DNA from: Candidatus Scatonaster coprocaballi
GTDB lineage: Bacteria; Bacillota; Clostridia; Saccharofermentanales; Saccharofermentanaceae
Length of the DNA: 44,547 nucleotides
Direction: 5' to 3'
Assembly: GCA_018064475.1 (NCBI GenBank)
Contig: JAGHVD010000003.1
Location: 1 to 44,547 of the forward strand
The position numbers and the translations under genes are program-made. The notes under the pieces were generated by a model, which saw nothing but the letters and a program-made list of their open reading frames with translations, was not told the DNA's origin and did no database searches. Positions within the stretch are counted from its first letter, which is position 1, and the number at the start of each line of letters is the position of its first letter. Positions 28,870-36,494 of the stretch are shown piece by piece.

Positions 28870-29268
28870 ATGATCAAAACAGACATTTACTATGAGAAAC
28901 GCCCCAAGGCCAGCAAAGTTCAAACTGCACGTCCACTCAATGGTAGAAATACCAATGTCTCTGTGTCCGTACCCACCACAACCAGAACGCCGATCCATGT
29001 TCATGAGATTTTTCTGAATAGTTGCAGGAAAGAGTACATGACCGTTGAAGTCGTCACCAGCTCCGGTGAAATCATTGAAGGCATCATTGATGGATATGAT
29101 CGTGACACGATCGTGCTGCACAACGATATGACACAACTACTCATCTATAAGAAGAATATCACTTATATATCACCAAGAAACGGAAAAAAGTTGATCCTTC
29201 CTGAAGGGGAGATGACTGAGGTGAAAGCCTTTATCGCCAATGAAAACTACATCTGTGAGAATCGATGA
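28870..29268 (+). CDS. hfq: Hfq-like RNA chaperone with N-terminal extension
   Basis: Sm-fold RNA chaperone by position after miaA and by the core at about residues 43-102: FLNSCRKE, then V-V-T-S-S-G-E and GYDRDTIVL (Sm1), and LIYKKNITYISP (Sm2). It has 132 residues against about 75-85 for typical clostridial Hfq. About 40 residues rich in basic and Thr/Ser side chains precede the core and about 30 follow it. The usual YKHAI reads YKKNI, and the Q of the N-terminal LQDPFLN is His here, so the uridine-binding proximal site is altered. ATG 28870 follows AAGGAGG by about ten bases. The 98-base gap after miaA could hold a separate promoter. The gene's stop abuts the lexA stop on the other strand. 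Confidence 0.75.
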   Translation: MIKTDIYYEKRPKASKVQTARPLNGRNTNVSVSVPTTTRTPIHVHEIFLNSCRKEYMTVEVVTSSGEIIEGIIDGYDRDTIVLHNDMTQLLIYKKNITYISPRNGKKLILPEGEMTEVKAFIANENYICENR

Positions 29269-29910
29269 TCAGTTAACTTTTGTTCTGAAAATACCTTCCA
29301 CAACACCAATAATACGACAATCATCGTCCTCAAACGGAATCTGGGAGTAAGCAGGATTCTCAGGCTGTAAGAAAGCATGTCCATGCTTGTAGCACAAGCG
29401 TTTTACGGTCGCTTCATTTCCGATCATGGCCACAACGATCTGGTTAATGTTTGCCATATTATCACGGCGCACGATCACTAAATCGCCATCGACGATATGT
29501 GCGTTGATCATACTATCTCCCTTTACTTTAAGAAGGAAATACTCCGCAGAGTTAAAGTACTCAGACGGGAAGGGGAGGTAGTGATCAATGTTCTCTTCAG
29601 CGAGAATTGGAACACCGGCCGTAACGGTACCAACCAGTGGAATCTTGTTGGTTGTCACACGGGAATTACGCTTCTCCACATCTTTCACCATGATGGCGCG
29701 ACGCTTGCCCGGTGTATATTCAATCTTTCCTTCTTCCATTAAACGACGAAGATGAGCATGGACGGTGGAAGTTGAGCGAATACCAACACCTTGACAGATT
29801 TCACGAACAGACGGCGGATATCCCTCTTTCTTCAGATAGGAAACAATATATGAATAGACGAGTTCAAGTGTCTCATTCAGGTTGCTCTTCGTAAATCTGT
29901 AAGTGCTCAT
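29269..29910 (-). CDS. lexA: LexA, SOS repressor
   Basis: Transcriptional repressor of the SOS regulon, cleaved through RecA-stimulated autoproteolysis. It has 213 residues. The N-terminal winged HTH includes SVREICQGVGIRSTSTVHAH. The cleavage bond is A98-G99 (in TVTAGVP), with the catalytic dyad S133 (GDSM) and K170 (EATVKR). All are intact, so it should be inducible. ATG 29910 has GGAGG seven bases upstream. The promoter carries an SOS box, so lexA is self-repressed. It runs convergent to hfq with no gap and no terminator. Confidence 0.97.
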   Translation of the reverse strand: MSTYRFTKSNLNETLELVYSYIVSYLKKEGYPPSVREICQGVGIRSTSTVHAHLRRLMEEGKIEYTPGKRRAIMVKDVEKRNSRVTTNKIPLVGTVTAGVPILAEENIDHYLPFPSEYFNSAEYFLLKVKGDSMINAHIVDGDLVIVRRDNMANINQIVVAMIGNEATVKRLCYKHGHAFLQPENPAYSQIPFEDDDCRIIGVVEGIFRTKVN

Positions 29911-29939
29911 AAATCAACCTCCATTCATGTATTAAACCT

Positions 29940-29968
29940 ATCTTACCATTCATCATGTATTGTGTCAA
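29940..29968 (-). promoter_or_regulatory. lexA promoter
   Basis: On the minus strand: TTGACA (29968-29963), a 17-base spacer and TAAGAT (29945-29940), close to consensus. The -35 box lies in the SOS box, so bound LexA would block RNA polymerase. Confidence 0.75.
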
Positions 29969-29979
29969 ACGATTGTTCG
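29966..29979. promoter_or_regulatory. SOS box (LexA operator)
   Basis: CAAACGATTGTTCG matches the Gram-positive LexA consensus CGAACN4GTTCG at nine of the ten specified bases. It sits in the divergent region between lexA and the small membrane protein at 30002, about 22 bases before the latter's start codon, so it may control both directions. Confidence 0.82.
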
Positions 29980-30001
29980 CATTTGAAAGGAGTACAAAAT
30001 A

Positions 30002-30211
30002 ATGAAAGATAAGTATGATCTAATCACGAAACGAATTGTGATGATAAGTGCGATCACGATGCTGTTGATCTCAGTTCTAACATGTTTGAAAGTGATGATA
30101 CTTCGGAACAAAAATCGAATAGAACAGGACAATTGTTTCATTCAGCCTATAATTTCGTTCGATGATGCGAATATAGAGTCATTATGCTATAATCTTCATG
30201 ATGAAGGATGA
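30002..30211 (+). CDS. Small single-pass membrane protein, divergent from lexA
   Basis: 69-residue protein of unknown function. A basic N-terminus precedes one strong membrane helix (about 12-33) and a short soluble tail of about 35 residues. ATG 30002 has AAAGGAG nine bases upstream. It is transcribed away from lexA with the SOS box 22 bases before its start codon. In Bacillus the equivalent position is held by yneA, an SOS-induced division inhibitor with a membrane helix and a LysM domain. This protein has the helix and the location but no LysM domain, so a similar role is only a hypothesis. Confidence 0.65.
   Translation: MKDKYDLITKRIVMISAITMLLISVLTCLKVMILRNKNRIEQDNCFIQPIISFDDANIESLCYNLHDEG
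30185..30193 (+). promoter_or_regulatory. Extended -10 promoter within the end of the small membrane gene
   Basis: TGCTATAAT matches the extended -10 consensus (TGnTATAAT) exactly, 25 bases before the next start codon. No good -35 box is visible. It may give the second gene expression independent of LexA. Confidence 0.45.
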
Positions 30212-30218
30212 TAATGGC

Positions 30219-30800
30219 ATGAAAGAAAAGAATACCAATCTAGAGCAGTTGGATCAGGAAGCGGATGAAGGGACATTCGTCCGCGATTCAAGTGTGGACA
30301 GTGATGATGATTTCGACAATGAAGACGATGACGTACTCATGTCGATCATATACTCTATTGGTGGTTTCTTCCAGTTTATTGGACGCACGACGGTTACATT
30401 CTTTAAGCATCTTCCGCACATGATCTCGACAAAAGTGAAGGCTAAAGTTGCAGAACGAAGAAGAATGCCCAAGCGTCGTACAATAAATAAAGTATACGTT
30501 CTCGTTGGTTACACAACGAAGGAATATGTAGATCGTAAATACCGGAAAGAGCGGATTCTACTGAGAATTCGTAAAGTATTGATTGCTTGTATTGTGATTC
30601 TAATTCTCGTCATGTCCTGGCGCTGGTTCTATCCGAAGATTGATACGGATGAATACAAACAGATGATTGGTGTCAACGATATGAAAGATCTGACCCGTGA
30701 CGATCCTTTTGCAACAGAATCCACAACAGTAGCCATATCACCAGAGTCGCAGGAAGTAACACCGATACCAACGAATACCACGTTACCATCTGAAACATAA
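30219..30800 (+). CDS. Acidic/basic single-pass membrane protein, unknown function
   Basis: Protein of 193 residues that I do not recognise. A very acidic N-terminus (Asp/Glu-rich to about residue 40) is followed by a hydrophobic amphipathic stretch (about 43-65), a strongly basic patch (KVKAKVAERRRMPKRR), one membrane helix (about 122-138) and a Thr/Ser/Pro-rich tail. ATG 30219 is preferred because AAGGA lies about ten bases upstream and the previous gene ends seven bases before it; two earlier ATGs (30198, 30201) lack a site. It follows the SOS-linked small gene and ends at a clear terminator, so the two form an operon. Confidence 0.65.
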   Translation: MKEKNTNLEQLDQEADEGTFVRDSSVDSDDDFDNEDDDVLMSIIYSIGGFFQFIGRTTVTFFKHLPHMISTKVKAKVAERRRMPKRRTINKVYVLVGYTTKEYVDRKYRKERILLRIRKVLIACIVILILVMSWRWFYPKIDTDEYKQMIGVNDMKDLTRDDPFATESTTVAISPESQEVTPIPTNTTLPSET

Positions 30801-30816
30801 TATCGTTTCACATATT

Positions 30817-30845
30817 AAAGAGGTTCCATCGGAATCTCTTTTTGT
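30817..30845 (+). terminator. Intrinsic terminator after the SOS-linked pair
   Basis: An 11-bp stem (AAAGAGGTTCC with GGAATCTCTTT, one G-U pair), loop ATC, then a T-run (TTTTTG). It ends the two-gene unit that starts at 30002. Confidence 0.85.
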
Positions 30846-31026
30846 TTCTTTTATAAAAGAGAAGGATTGAAATTGCTTATACCCGATTAAACAAAATCAC
30901 AGTTTTGCTTAAATGGGAAGAGGTTATTCAAGAATAATAGGTACAAATAGATATCATGCAAATTTCACGATTCTATTCATATATAAATGAATCATGCCAA
31001 TCTGGTAAAAGCACCTGAAATTCGAT
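30846..31026. other. Intergenic region without recognisable genes
   Basis: AT-rich spacer between the terminator and the hairpin behind leuA. It contains short inverted repeats (for example TTCAT and ATGAA around 30976-30991) but no supported gene or RNA. The longest ATG frame is about 25 codons without a ribosome binding site. Confidence 0.5.
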
Positions 31027-31063
31027 GACCGCTCAGGAGCGTTTTATTTATTCCTGAACGGTC
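31027..31063. other. Hairpin downstream of leuA
   Basis: GACCG and CAGGA on the left pair with TCCTG and CGGTC on the right, with a 2x2 internal loop and a 13-base AT-rich loop. No good T-run follows on the minus strand. It may mark the 3' end of the leuA transcript or be a processing site. Confidence 0.4.
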
Positions 31064-31099
31064 AATTGTACGATTTGAAATCTATTATTGAATTGCGAT

Positions 31100-32752
31100 T
31101 TAACGAATCATTCTATTCAGTGCGCACACAACGGCTCGCAACGATGATTTCGTTACAGAACTTGATATACCGGCGCCCAGATGCAAATGATCATCCTGAT
31201 CCGCAACCTGTACATATGTAATAGCTGCTGAATCTGAACCACTCTTAATAGCGTGCTCATTATACATTCGGATCGACAGTTTGATATGAAGCGTTTTCTC
31301 CAAACCATTACAGAACGCATCCAACAAACCAATACCGTCGCCAATGACTTCGATGATTTCATCAGCATATTTCAATTGAACTGTTACATGTGCTTTCTTG
31401 TCGCCAAGCGATTCTTCACGATAACCAATCATGTTATATGGTGTCATGACATTTACATAAACATCATCAAAGAGATCAAAGAGTTCCTGAGGCAACAGAT
31501 CGCTGTGTCGATTTTCGGATTCCGCAGTCACGATCTGCATATAGTCTTTCTGGAAAGCCTTTGGCAGATGCAATCCATAGTTTTTCTCCAGGATAAATGC
31601 CAAGCCGTTTTTGCCGGACTGGCTGTTGATCCGGATGATTGGATCATAGTTTCGGCCAACATCCTTCGGATCGATCGGCAGATATGGTACATACCATGTA
31701 TTATTTTCTTTGACATTTTCCATTCCTTTGCGGATCGCATTCTGGTGAGTGCCTGAAAACGCAGTAAATACAAGCCTTCCAGCCCATGGTTGACGATCTC
31801 CGATACGCATGCCAGTGGAACTTTCATACATATCAATGACATCATCTATATCGGAAAAATCCAGTTCCGGATCAATGCCGTTCATGAACATATTCATGGC
31901 CAGGGTAATGATGTCACAGTTACCGGTACGTTCGCCATTACCAAACAGGGTCCCCTCTACCCTCTCCGCCCCTGCCAGAAGCGCCAGTTCAGAGGCAGCC
32001 ACGCCGGTACCACGGTCGTTATGAGTATGGATCGAAATGATGATGGAATCCCTGTATTTCGTATGGGTCGCAAAGTATTCGATCAAATCAGCAAATACGT
32101 TAGGCGTCGTCATTTCAACGGTTTCCGGCAGATTAATGATGGCTTTACTATCCGGTGTTGGTTGCCAGACATCCAAAACGGCATCGCAGATTTCAACAGC
32201 ATAATCAGGCTCCGTTTCGGAGAAATTCTCCGGTGAATACTCCAACTGCCACTTGGTATTACTCTCATCTGCATCAATCTCAGCCTTAACCATCTTGGCG
32301 CCTTTGACAGCAAGTTCCTTACACTGTTCTTTCGTGAAACCGAAAACGACTTCACGTTGTAATGGTGAAGTAGAATTATACAGATGAATGATTGCCGAAG
32401 GCGCGCCTTTGACCGCTTCAAAAGTTTTCTTGACCACATCTTCACGGGCCATGGTCAGTACCTGAATGGTCACATCTTTCGGAATCAGATCATTATCGAT
32501 CAGATATCGTGTGAAATCAAACTCAATATCTGAAGCAGCCGGATAGCCAACTTCAATAGTCTTGAAGCCCAGTTTTACGAGATAATCGAAGAACTGGATC
32601 TTCTGATTCATATCCATGGGCACTTCCAAAGCCTGATTACCGTCACGTAGGTCAACACTGCACCAGATCGGCGCATGGGTAAGCTTATTGTTTGGCCATG
32701 TACGATTCGGCATATCAATCTTTTTAGGCATCCAATATTTATTAAACTGCAT
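31100..32752 (-). CDS. leuA: 2-isopropylmalate synthase
   Basis: First committed enzyme of leucine synthesis, joining acetyl-CoA and 2-oxoisovalerate. At 550 residues it is the longer LeuA type. DLRDGNQALE (about 34-43) and the metal-binding HTHNDRGT belong to the catalytic barrel. The C-terminal leucine-sensing domain begins at about residue 430 and has GDGIGLLDA. ATG 32752 has GGAGG seven bases upstream. It is controlled by a leucine T-box and stands alone: no leuB, leuC or leuD is in the window. Confidence 0.95.
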   Translation of the reverse strand: MQFNKYWMPKKIDMPNRTWPNNKLTHAPIWCSVDLRDGNQALEVPMDMNQKIQFFDYLVKLGFKTIEVGYPAASDIEFDFTRYLIDNDLIPKDVTIQVLTMAREDVVKKTFEAVKGAPSAIIHLYNSTSPLQREVVFGFTKEQCKELAVKGAKMVKAEIDADESNTKWQLEYSPENFSETEPDYAVEICDAVLDVWQPTPDSKAIINLPETVEMTTPNVFADLIEYFATHTKYRDSIIISIHTHNDRGTGVAASELALLAGAERVEGTLFGNGERTGNCDIITLAMNMFMNGIDPELDFSDIDDVIDMYESSTGMRIGDRQPWAGRLVFTAFSGTHQNAIRKGMENVKENNTWYVPYLPIDPKDVGRNYDPIIRINSQSGKNGLAFILEKNYGLHLPKAFQKDYMQIVTAESENRHSDLLPQELFDLFDDVYVNVMTPYNMIGYREESLGDKKAHVTVQLKYADEIIEVIGDGIGLLDAFCNGLEKTLHIKLSIRMYNEHAIKSGSDSAAITYVQVADQDDHLHLGAGISSSVTKSSLRAVVCALNRMIR

Positions 32753-32786
32753 TCTATGACCTCCACTTCATTCAAAATGAGTATAC

Positions 32787-32823
32787 AAAAGGCTTCCGTC
32801 TCTCATACAAGAGACGAAAGCCT
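32787..32823 (-). terminator. T-box terminator of leuA
   Basis: A 14-bp stem on the minus strand (AGGCTTTCGTCTCT with AGAGACGGAAGCCT, one G-U pair) with a six-base loop, followed by a short T-run. It is exclusive with the T-box antiterminator. Confidence 0.88.
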
Positions 32824-33052
32824 AACTTCCGCGGTACCACTCTCATTCATCACGTTCCTGTGATGCACTCATCGGATACGGGAAAAGAACTTCCGATATC
32901 CTACTCTCTGATAACGGTGAGCCTCCGATCTCCCCTACTCATTCTTCAAGGAGACGCACTCCAGGGCGAGTTCAAGATCCAACCTCTACCCGTTTCCAGC
33001 AACCACGGGCTCTCTGTAAGAAGAAAGTATCTCTACTAATCCCTTTCAACGT
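32787..33052 (-). promoter_or_regulatory. T-box leader, probably tRNA-Leu responsive
   Basis: Leader RNA ahead of leuA. The T-box motif AGAGTGGTACCGCGG lies at 32843-32829 (minus). Its UGGU would pair with the ACCA end of uncharged tRNA-Leu (discriminator A). Stem I is recognisable: the AGTAGAGA loop-E-type motif, the AG bulge and CGTGGTTGCTGG distal segment, and a specifier loop GAACTCGCC with CTC, a leucine codon (32970-32968). The terminator hairpin follows at 32823-32787. Uncharged tRNA-Leu should stabilise the antiterminator and switch leuA on. Confidence 0.9.
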
Positions 33053-33064
33053 GTTACACAAGAT

Positions 33065-33093
33065 AAAGTATCACAAATTGAAATCTTTGACAA
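33065..33093 (-). promoter_or_regulatory. Promoter of the leuA T-box transcript
   Basis: On the minus strand: TTGTCA (33093-33088), a 17-base spacer, and TACTTT (33070-33065) preceded by TGA, an extended -10 form. Transcription would start just before the T-box stem I. Confidence 0.6.
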
Positions 33094-33104
33094 GTCAGTA
33101 ACCT

Positions 33105-33818
33105 CTATGCGTTCAGGTTGATGCCAATTGATAATAAAACCTTTTCAACTCTTTCAATGTTTTCTTTTCCATAAACATTACTTGATATATGAATGTTATC
33201 AATATATCCTTCAACATCAAGTCCAATTCTCCCGTCTTCATAAGTACAGTAATATATCTGTACATAAACATCATTATCTTCAATTACAATCGACTGATCT
33301 TCAAAATCAGAATCGTGCCAAGCACCATAATCAACAATTGATTGATAGATGATTCTCGCACCCGTGTTGTCTGGACAAACTTCAAATTTAATATGTTCTG
33401 AATTAAAACCATCTGAATATATGTAATCTCTGACAACGGTTTGCCAAACATCATAATCAACAGAGACGGAATAATTGTTCTTGAGCGTATACTCCAATCC
33501 TAGCTCTTTCATTGTTGAGAGAAATCCTTGTTCCATTTCAGCGGAAGACATACGGGTATATGTCCACTTATGTTCTGCAAAAACCGAATCCGTTTCGCTT
33601 TCAGAAGTAATACTCGTTTCAGAATATGAGGTTTGAGTTGCGCTATTCAACGTGGTGTCATCTGTCTCTTCAGATGATGCAGTAGTAAGCGTAAGATCTG
33701 GCGAAGAATCTGTTACCGACTTACCCTGTTCTTTTGTTTCTTTACATCCACTGAACAATAGCAATAATGACGTAATGCCAATCACTATCCCAAGCTTCAT
33801 CAATCTTCTGTTCATCAT
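33105..33818 (-). CDS. Putative lipoprotein, unknown function
   Basis: Exported lipoprotein of 237 residues. A type II signal peptide has the lipobox LFSGC (Cys at about residue 25). A Ser/Thr/Glu-rich linker (about 28-82) then precedes a globular domain of about 150 residues, rich in Tyr, Asp and Ile, with no motif I recognise. The sequence after the lipobox would be outside the membrane. The gene ends just before the leuA promoter and lies downstream of aroF with a 58-base gap; I see no clear terminator on either side. The start at 33818 (two adjacent Mets) is the natural one ahead of the basic n-region. Confidence 0.7.
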   Translation of the reverse strand: MMNRRLMKLGIVIGITSLLLLFSGCKETKEQGKSVTDSSPDLTLTTASSEETDDTTLNSATQTSYSETSITSESETDSVFAEHKWTYTRMSSAEMEQGFLSTMKELGLEYTLKNNYSVSVDYDVWQTVVRDYIYSDGFNSEHIKFEVCPDNTGARIIYQSIVDYGAWHDSDFEDQSIVIEDNDVYVQIYYCTYEDGRIGLDVEGYIDNIHISSNVYGKENIERVEKVLLSIGINLNA

Positions 33819-33876
33819 GATTTTACCTCATTCTGTAATTTGCTATGGATTGGCAGTTTCTTGCAAATATAATGTA

Positions 33877-34899
33877 TTACGCACCAGGATAAGAACGCTT
33901 TACGATCGTCGCCATCTCCTTCACACGCATAGCAAGTTCAGCATACGCTTCCGGTGTTAACTGCTGGGCTGCATCCGAAAGAGCGTGCTTCGGATCCGGA
34001 TGAACTTCAACGATCAGTCCATCTGCACCCGCTGCAATGGCTGCCAACGCCAATGGCTGAACATACGCAGCCTTACCTGCCGCATGGCTCGGGTCCACGA
34101 TAATTGGAAGATGTGTCTTGCCCTTGAGAACCGGAACAGCACTGATATCCAGTGTACTTCTTGTCGCGGTCTCAAATGTACGGATACCACGTTCACACAT
34201 CATGATATGGTAATTACCTTCACTCATGATATATTCCGCACTACCCAGCCACTCATCAATGGTTTCTGCAATACCACGCTTCAGCATAACCGGAATGCCG
34301 GACTTACCTACTGCAGAAAGCAGACGGAAGTTCTGCGCATTTCTGGCACCGATCTGGATAATATCCAGATAGTTGGAAGCATACTCAATATCGTTCTCGG
34401 AAGTGATCTCGCTAATGACAAGTAAGCCATACTTATCCGCAACACGACGGAGAATCTTAAGACCAGTCTTCTCCAGACCCTGGAATGCATACGGAGAAGT
34501 TCTCGGCTTATATGCACCGCCACGAAGGACCTTCACGCCACAAGCAACCATCTTCGAAGCAACCGCTTCTACTTGCTCTTCGCTCTCGACTGCACAAGGA
34601 CCAGCCATCATGACTAGCTCATTGCCACCGAACGTTACATCCTTTACATTGAATGAAGTGCCTTCCGGACGGAATTGTCGACTGGCCAGCTTGTAAGATT
34701 CCATGATCGGAACGATCTTCTCAACGCCGGACAGTACTTCCAGAGAACCAGGAGTCAGTCGGCTCTTATCACCGATGACACCGATGATCAAACGCTCAGA
34801 TCCTTCTGAAACATGCGCTTTCAGCTCATTTCTCTCCAGTACATCGAGAATCTCATGTACCTGCGAATCATTTGCACCTGGTTTTACAACAATAATCAT
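33877..34899 (-). CDS. aroF: 3-deoxy-7-phosphoheptulonate (DAHP) synthase
   Basis: First enzyme of the shikimate pathway, condensing PEP and erythrose 4-phosphate. At 340 residues it is the class I-beta form: an N-terminal ferredoxin-like regulatory domain (about 1-85), then a barrel with [38 protein letters not shown] and DPSHAAGK. The N-terminal domain implies feedback control by tyrosine or a related ligand. ATG 34899 is preceded by GAAAGAAGG. No other aro genes are in the window. The leader holds a perfect palindrome (34916-34935). Confidence 0.94.
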   Translation of the reverse strand: MIIVVKPGANDSQVHEILDVLERNELKAHVSEGSERLIIGVIGDKSRLTPGSLEVLSGVEKIVPIMESYKLASRQFRPEGTSFNVKDVTFGGNELVMMAGPCAVESEEQVEAVASKMVACGVKVLRGGAYKPRTSPYAFQGLEKTGLKILRRVADKYGLLVISEITSENDIEYASNYLDIIQIGARNAQNFRLLSAVGKSGIPVMLKRGIAETIDEWLGSAEYIMSEGNYHIMMCERGIRTFETATRSTLDISAVPVLKGKTHLPIIVDPSHAAGKAAYVQPLALAAIAAGADGLIVEVHPDPKHALSDAAQQLTPEAYAELAMRVKEMATIVKRSYPGA

Positions 34900-34915
34900 A
34901 ATTAACCTTCTTTCC

Positions 34916-34935
34916 CATGGTGAAACCTCACCATG
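34916..34935. promoter_or_regulatory. Palindrome in the aroF leader
   Basis: CATGGTGA, loop of four, TCACCATG: an 8-bp perfect inverted repeat immediately upstream of the aroF ribosome binding site and downstream of its promoter. It could be an operator or an RNA hairpin that affects translation or stability. Confidence 0.5.
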
Positions 34936-34956
34936 CCTACCATGCTACGAGATAGT

Positions 34957-34985
34957 ATTATATCTTATTTGATGTTTTCAATAAA
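34957..34985 (-). promoter_or_regulatory. Candidate aroF promoter
   Basis: On the minus strand: TTTATT (34985-34980), a 17-base spacer and a consensus TATAAT (34962-34957). The -35 box is inside the last codons of the aminopeptidase gene. Confidence 0.5.
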
Positions 34986-36422
34986 GCATTTATAGGCAAG
35001 ATAGGTAAAATATAGATCGATTTTACTGATGACTTCATATGGCGCATGCATGGAGAGAACCGGAACACCGCAGTCAATGACTTCCATGCCAAGTTTGGCA
35101 AGATATGCGGAGATCGTTCCGCCGCCACCTGCATCGACTTTACCAAGTTCACCGGTCTGCCATGGAATATTATGCTCGGCAAAAACACGAAGGATGGATG
35201 CGAAGAATTCACTGTTTGCATCACTTGCACCAGATTTACCTCTGGAACCCGTGTACTTCTCCATTTTCACACCCTTATTGAGATAAGCTGTGTTGCGCTT
35301 ATCCGATACACTAGCAAACTTCGGATCAAATGCATTCGAAACATCTGTAGAGAGCATCTTGGTATTGGCGATACACTTTCTATAACCGAGTTCATCATAA
35401 CCACCATTCGCCTTCGCAAACAATTCGACTAAGAAATTCTCATACAGACGAGACTGCGCACCAGAGTTACCATAGGAGCCAATCTCTTCTTTGTCCGAGA
35501 GCATGCAGACACAGGTTCTAGCAGGTGTCTCCTGCGCCATGACAGCCATTAGCGCCGGATATGCGCAGACTTTGTCATCGTGACCATATGCGGCGATCAA
35601 AGCGCGATCAAATCCGACATCTCTAGCCTTCATAGCCGGTACAATCTCAATCTCGGCTGATACGAAATCCTTCTCGTCAATACCATACTCTTTATTCAAT
35701 ATCTTCAGAATGGCATATTTGCATGCATTGGAAGAATCATCATCCGGCAGCATACTCGCACCGATCATGACGTTCAGATCTTCACCCTTAATGAATTCAT
35801 TCGCACGCTGGCTCATTTGCTCAGAACCGAGATGCGGCAACAAATCAGAGATATAGAAAATCGGATCTGTATCATTCTCACCGATACGAAGTTCAACTTT
35901 CTCACCGTTCTTCTTTATGATGACACCATGAATAGCAAGCGGAATCGTGGTCCACTGATACTTCTTAATGCCGCCATAGTAATGCGTCTTGAAGAAGACC
36001 AGATCATCTTCTTCATAGAGCGGATTCGGCTTCAGGTCGAGTCTTGGTGAATCAATGTGAGCACCAAGAATATTCATGCCTTTTACAATGTCATCTTTAC
36101 CAACAACTGCAAACATTAAGCCTTTGCCCTTGATGGATGAGTATACTTTATCACCGCACTTCAAGGATTCAACCGATTCAATATCTACATAACCCGAATC
36201 TTCCAGTGCCAATACTGCAAGGTTTACGAATTCACGTTCGGTCTTGGCCATATCGAGGAATGTCATGTATTCTTCTGCGAAAGCCATGGTATGCTCTATA
36301 TCGTCCTGTGAACGGGACTCCCAAAGATTCGGGTATTCAGCAAAGAGTTCTTTCTTCTCTTTCTTGCTTACTTTACCCTTCTTTTCAGATAAGGATTTCT
36401 CGTTCTTCTTTTCTTTTGCCAT
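34965..36422 (-). CDS. M18 family aminopeptidase
   Basis: Zinc aminopeptidase removing N-terminal residues, probably acidic ones, in the cytoplasm. It has 485 residues. Metal ligands are visible in GAHIDSPRLDLK (His, then Asp-linked region), the LSDKEEIGS pair of Glu, and a final His in VLSMHAPYE. The first 25 residues are a Lys/Glu-rich tail not needed for the fold. GGAG lies about ten bases before ATG 36422. It sits between the cysteine desulfurase and aroF genes, all on the minus strand, but each appears to have its own promoter. Confidence 0.9.
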   Translation of the reverse strand: MAKEKKNEKSLSEKKGKVSKKEKKELFAEYPNLWESRSQDDIEHTMAFAEEYMTFLDMAKTEREFVNLAVLALEDSGYVDIESVESLKCGDKVYSSIKGKGLMFAVVGKDDIVKGMNILGAHIDSPRLDLKPNPLYEEDDLVFFKTHYYGGIKKYQWTTIPLAIHGVIIKKNGEKVELRIGENDTDPIFYISDLLPHLGSEQMSQRANEFIKGEDLNVMIGASMLPDDDSSNACKYAILKILNKEYGIDEKDFVSAEIEIVPAMKARDVGFDRALIAAYGHDDKVCAYPALMAVMAQETPARTCVCMLSDKEEIGSYGNSGAQSRLYENFLVELFAKANGGYDELGYRKCIANTKMLSTDVSNAFDPKFASVSDKRNTAYLNKGVKMEKYTGSRGKSGASDANSEFFASILRVFAEHNIPWQTGELGKVDAGGGGTISAYLAKLGMEVIDCGVPVLSMHAPYEVISKIDLYFTYLAYKCFIENIK

Positions 36423-36467
36423 TTTGAATCAACTCCTTTATTTCAAAGAATTACAATTACTCTCAAT

Positions 36468-36476
36468 ATGATACCA
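36468..36476 (-). promoter_or_regulatory. Extended -10 promoter of the aminopeptidase gene
   Basis: TGGTATCAT on the minus strand fits the TGnTATAAT pattern, about 46 bases before the start codon. The -35 region is poor. Confidence 0.4.
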
Positions 36477-36494
36477 TAAGCAGACCACGATGAC

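Noticed and set aside
30904-30988. Possible 25-codon peptide gene in the gap before leuA
   Set aside because: It has no ribosome binding site, no terminator and no recognisable sequence.
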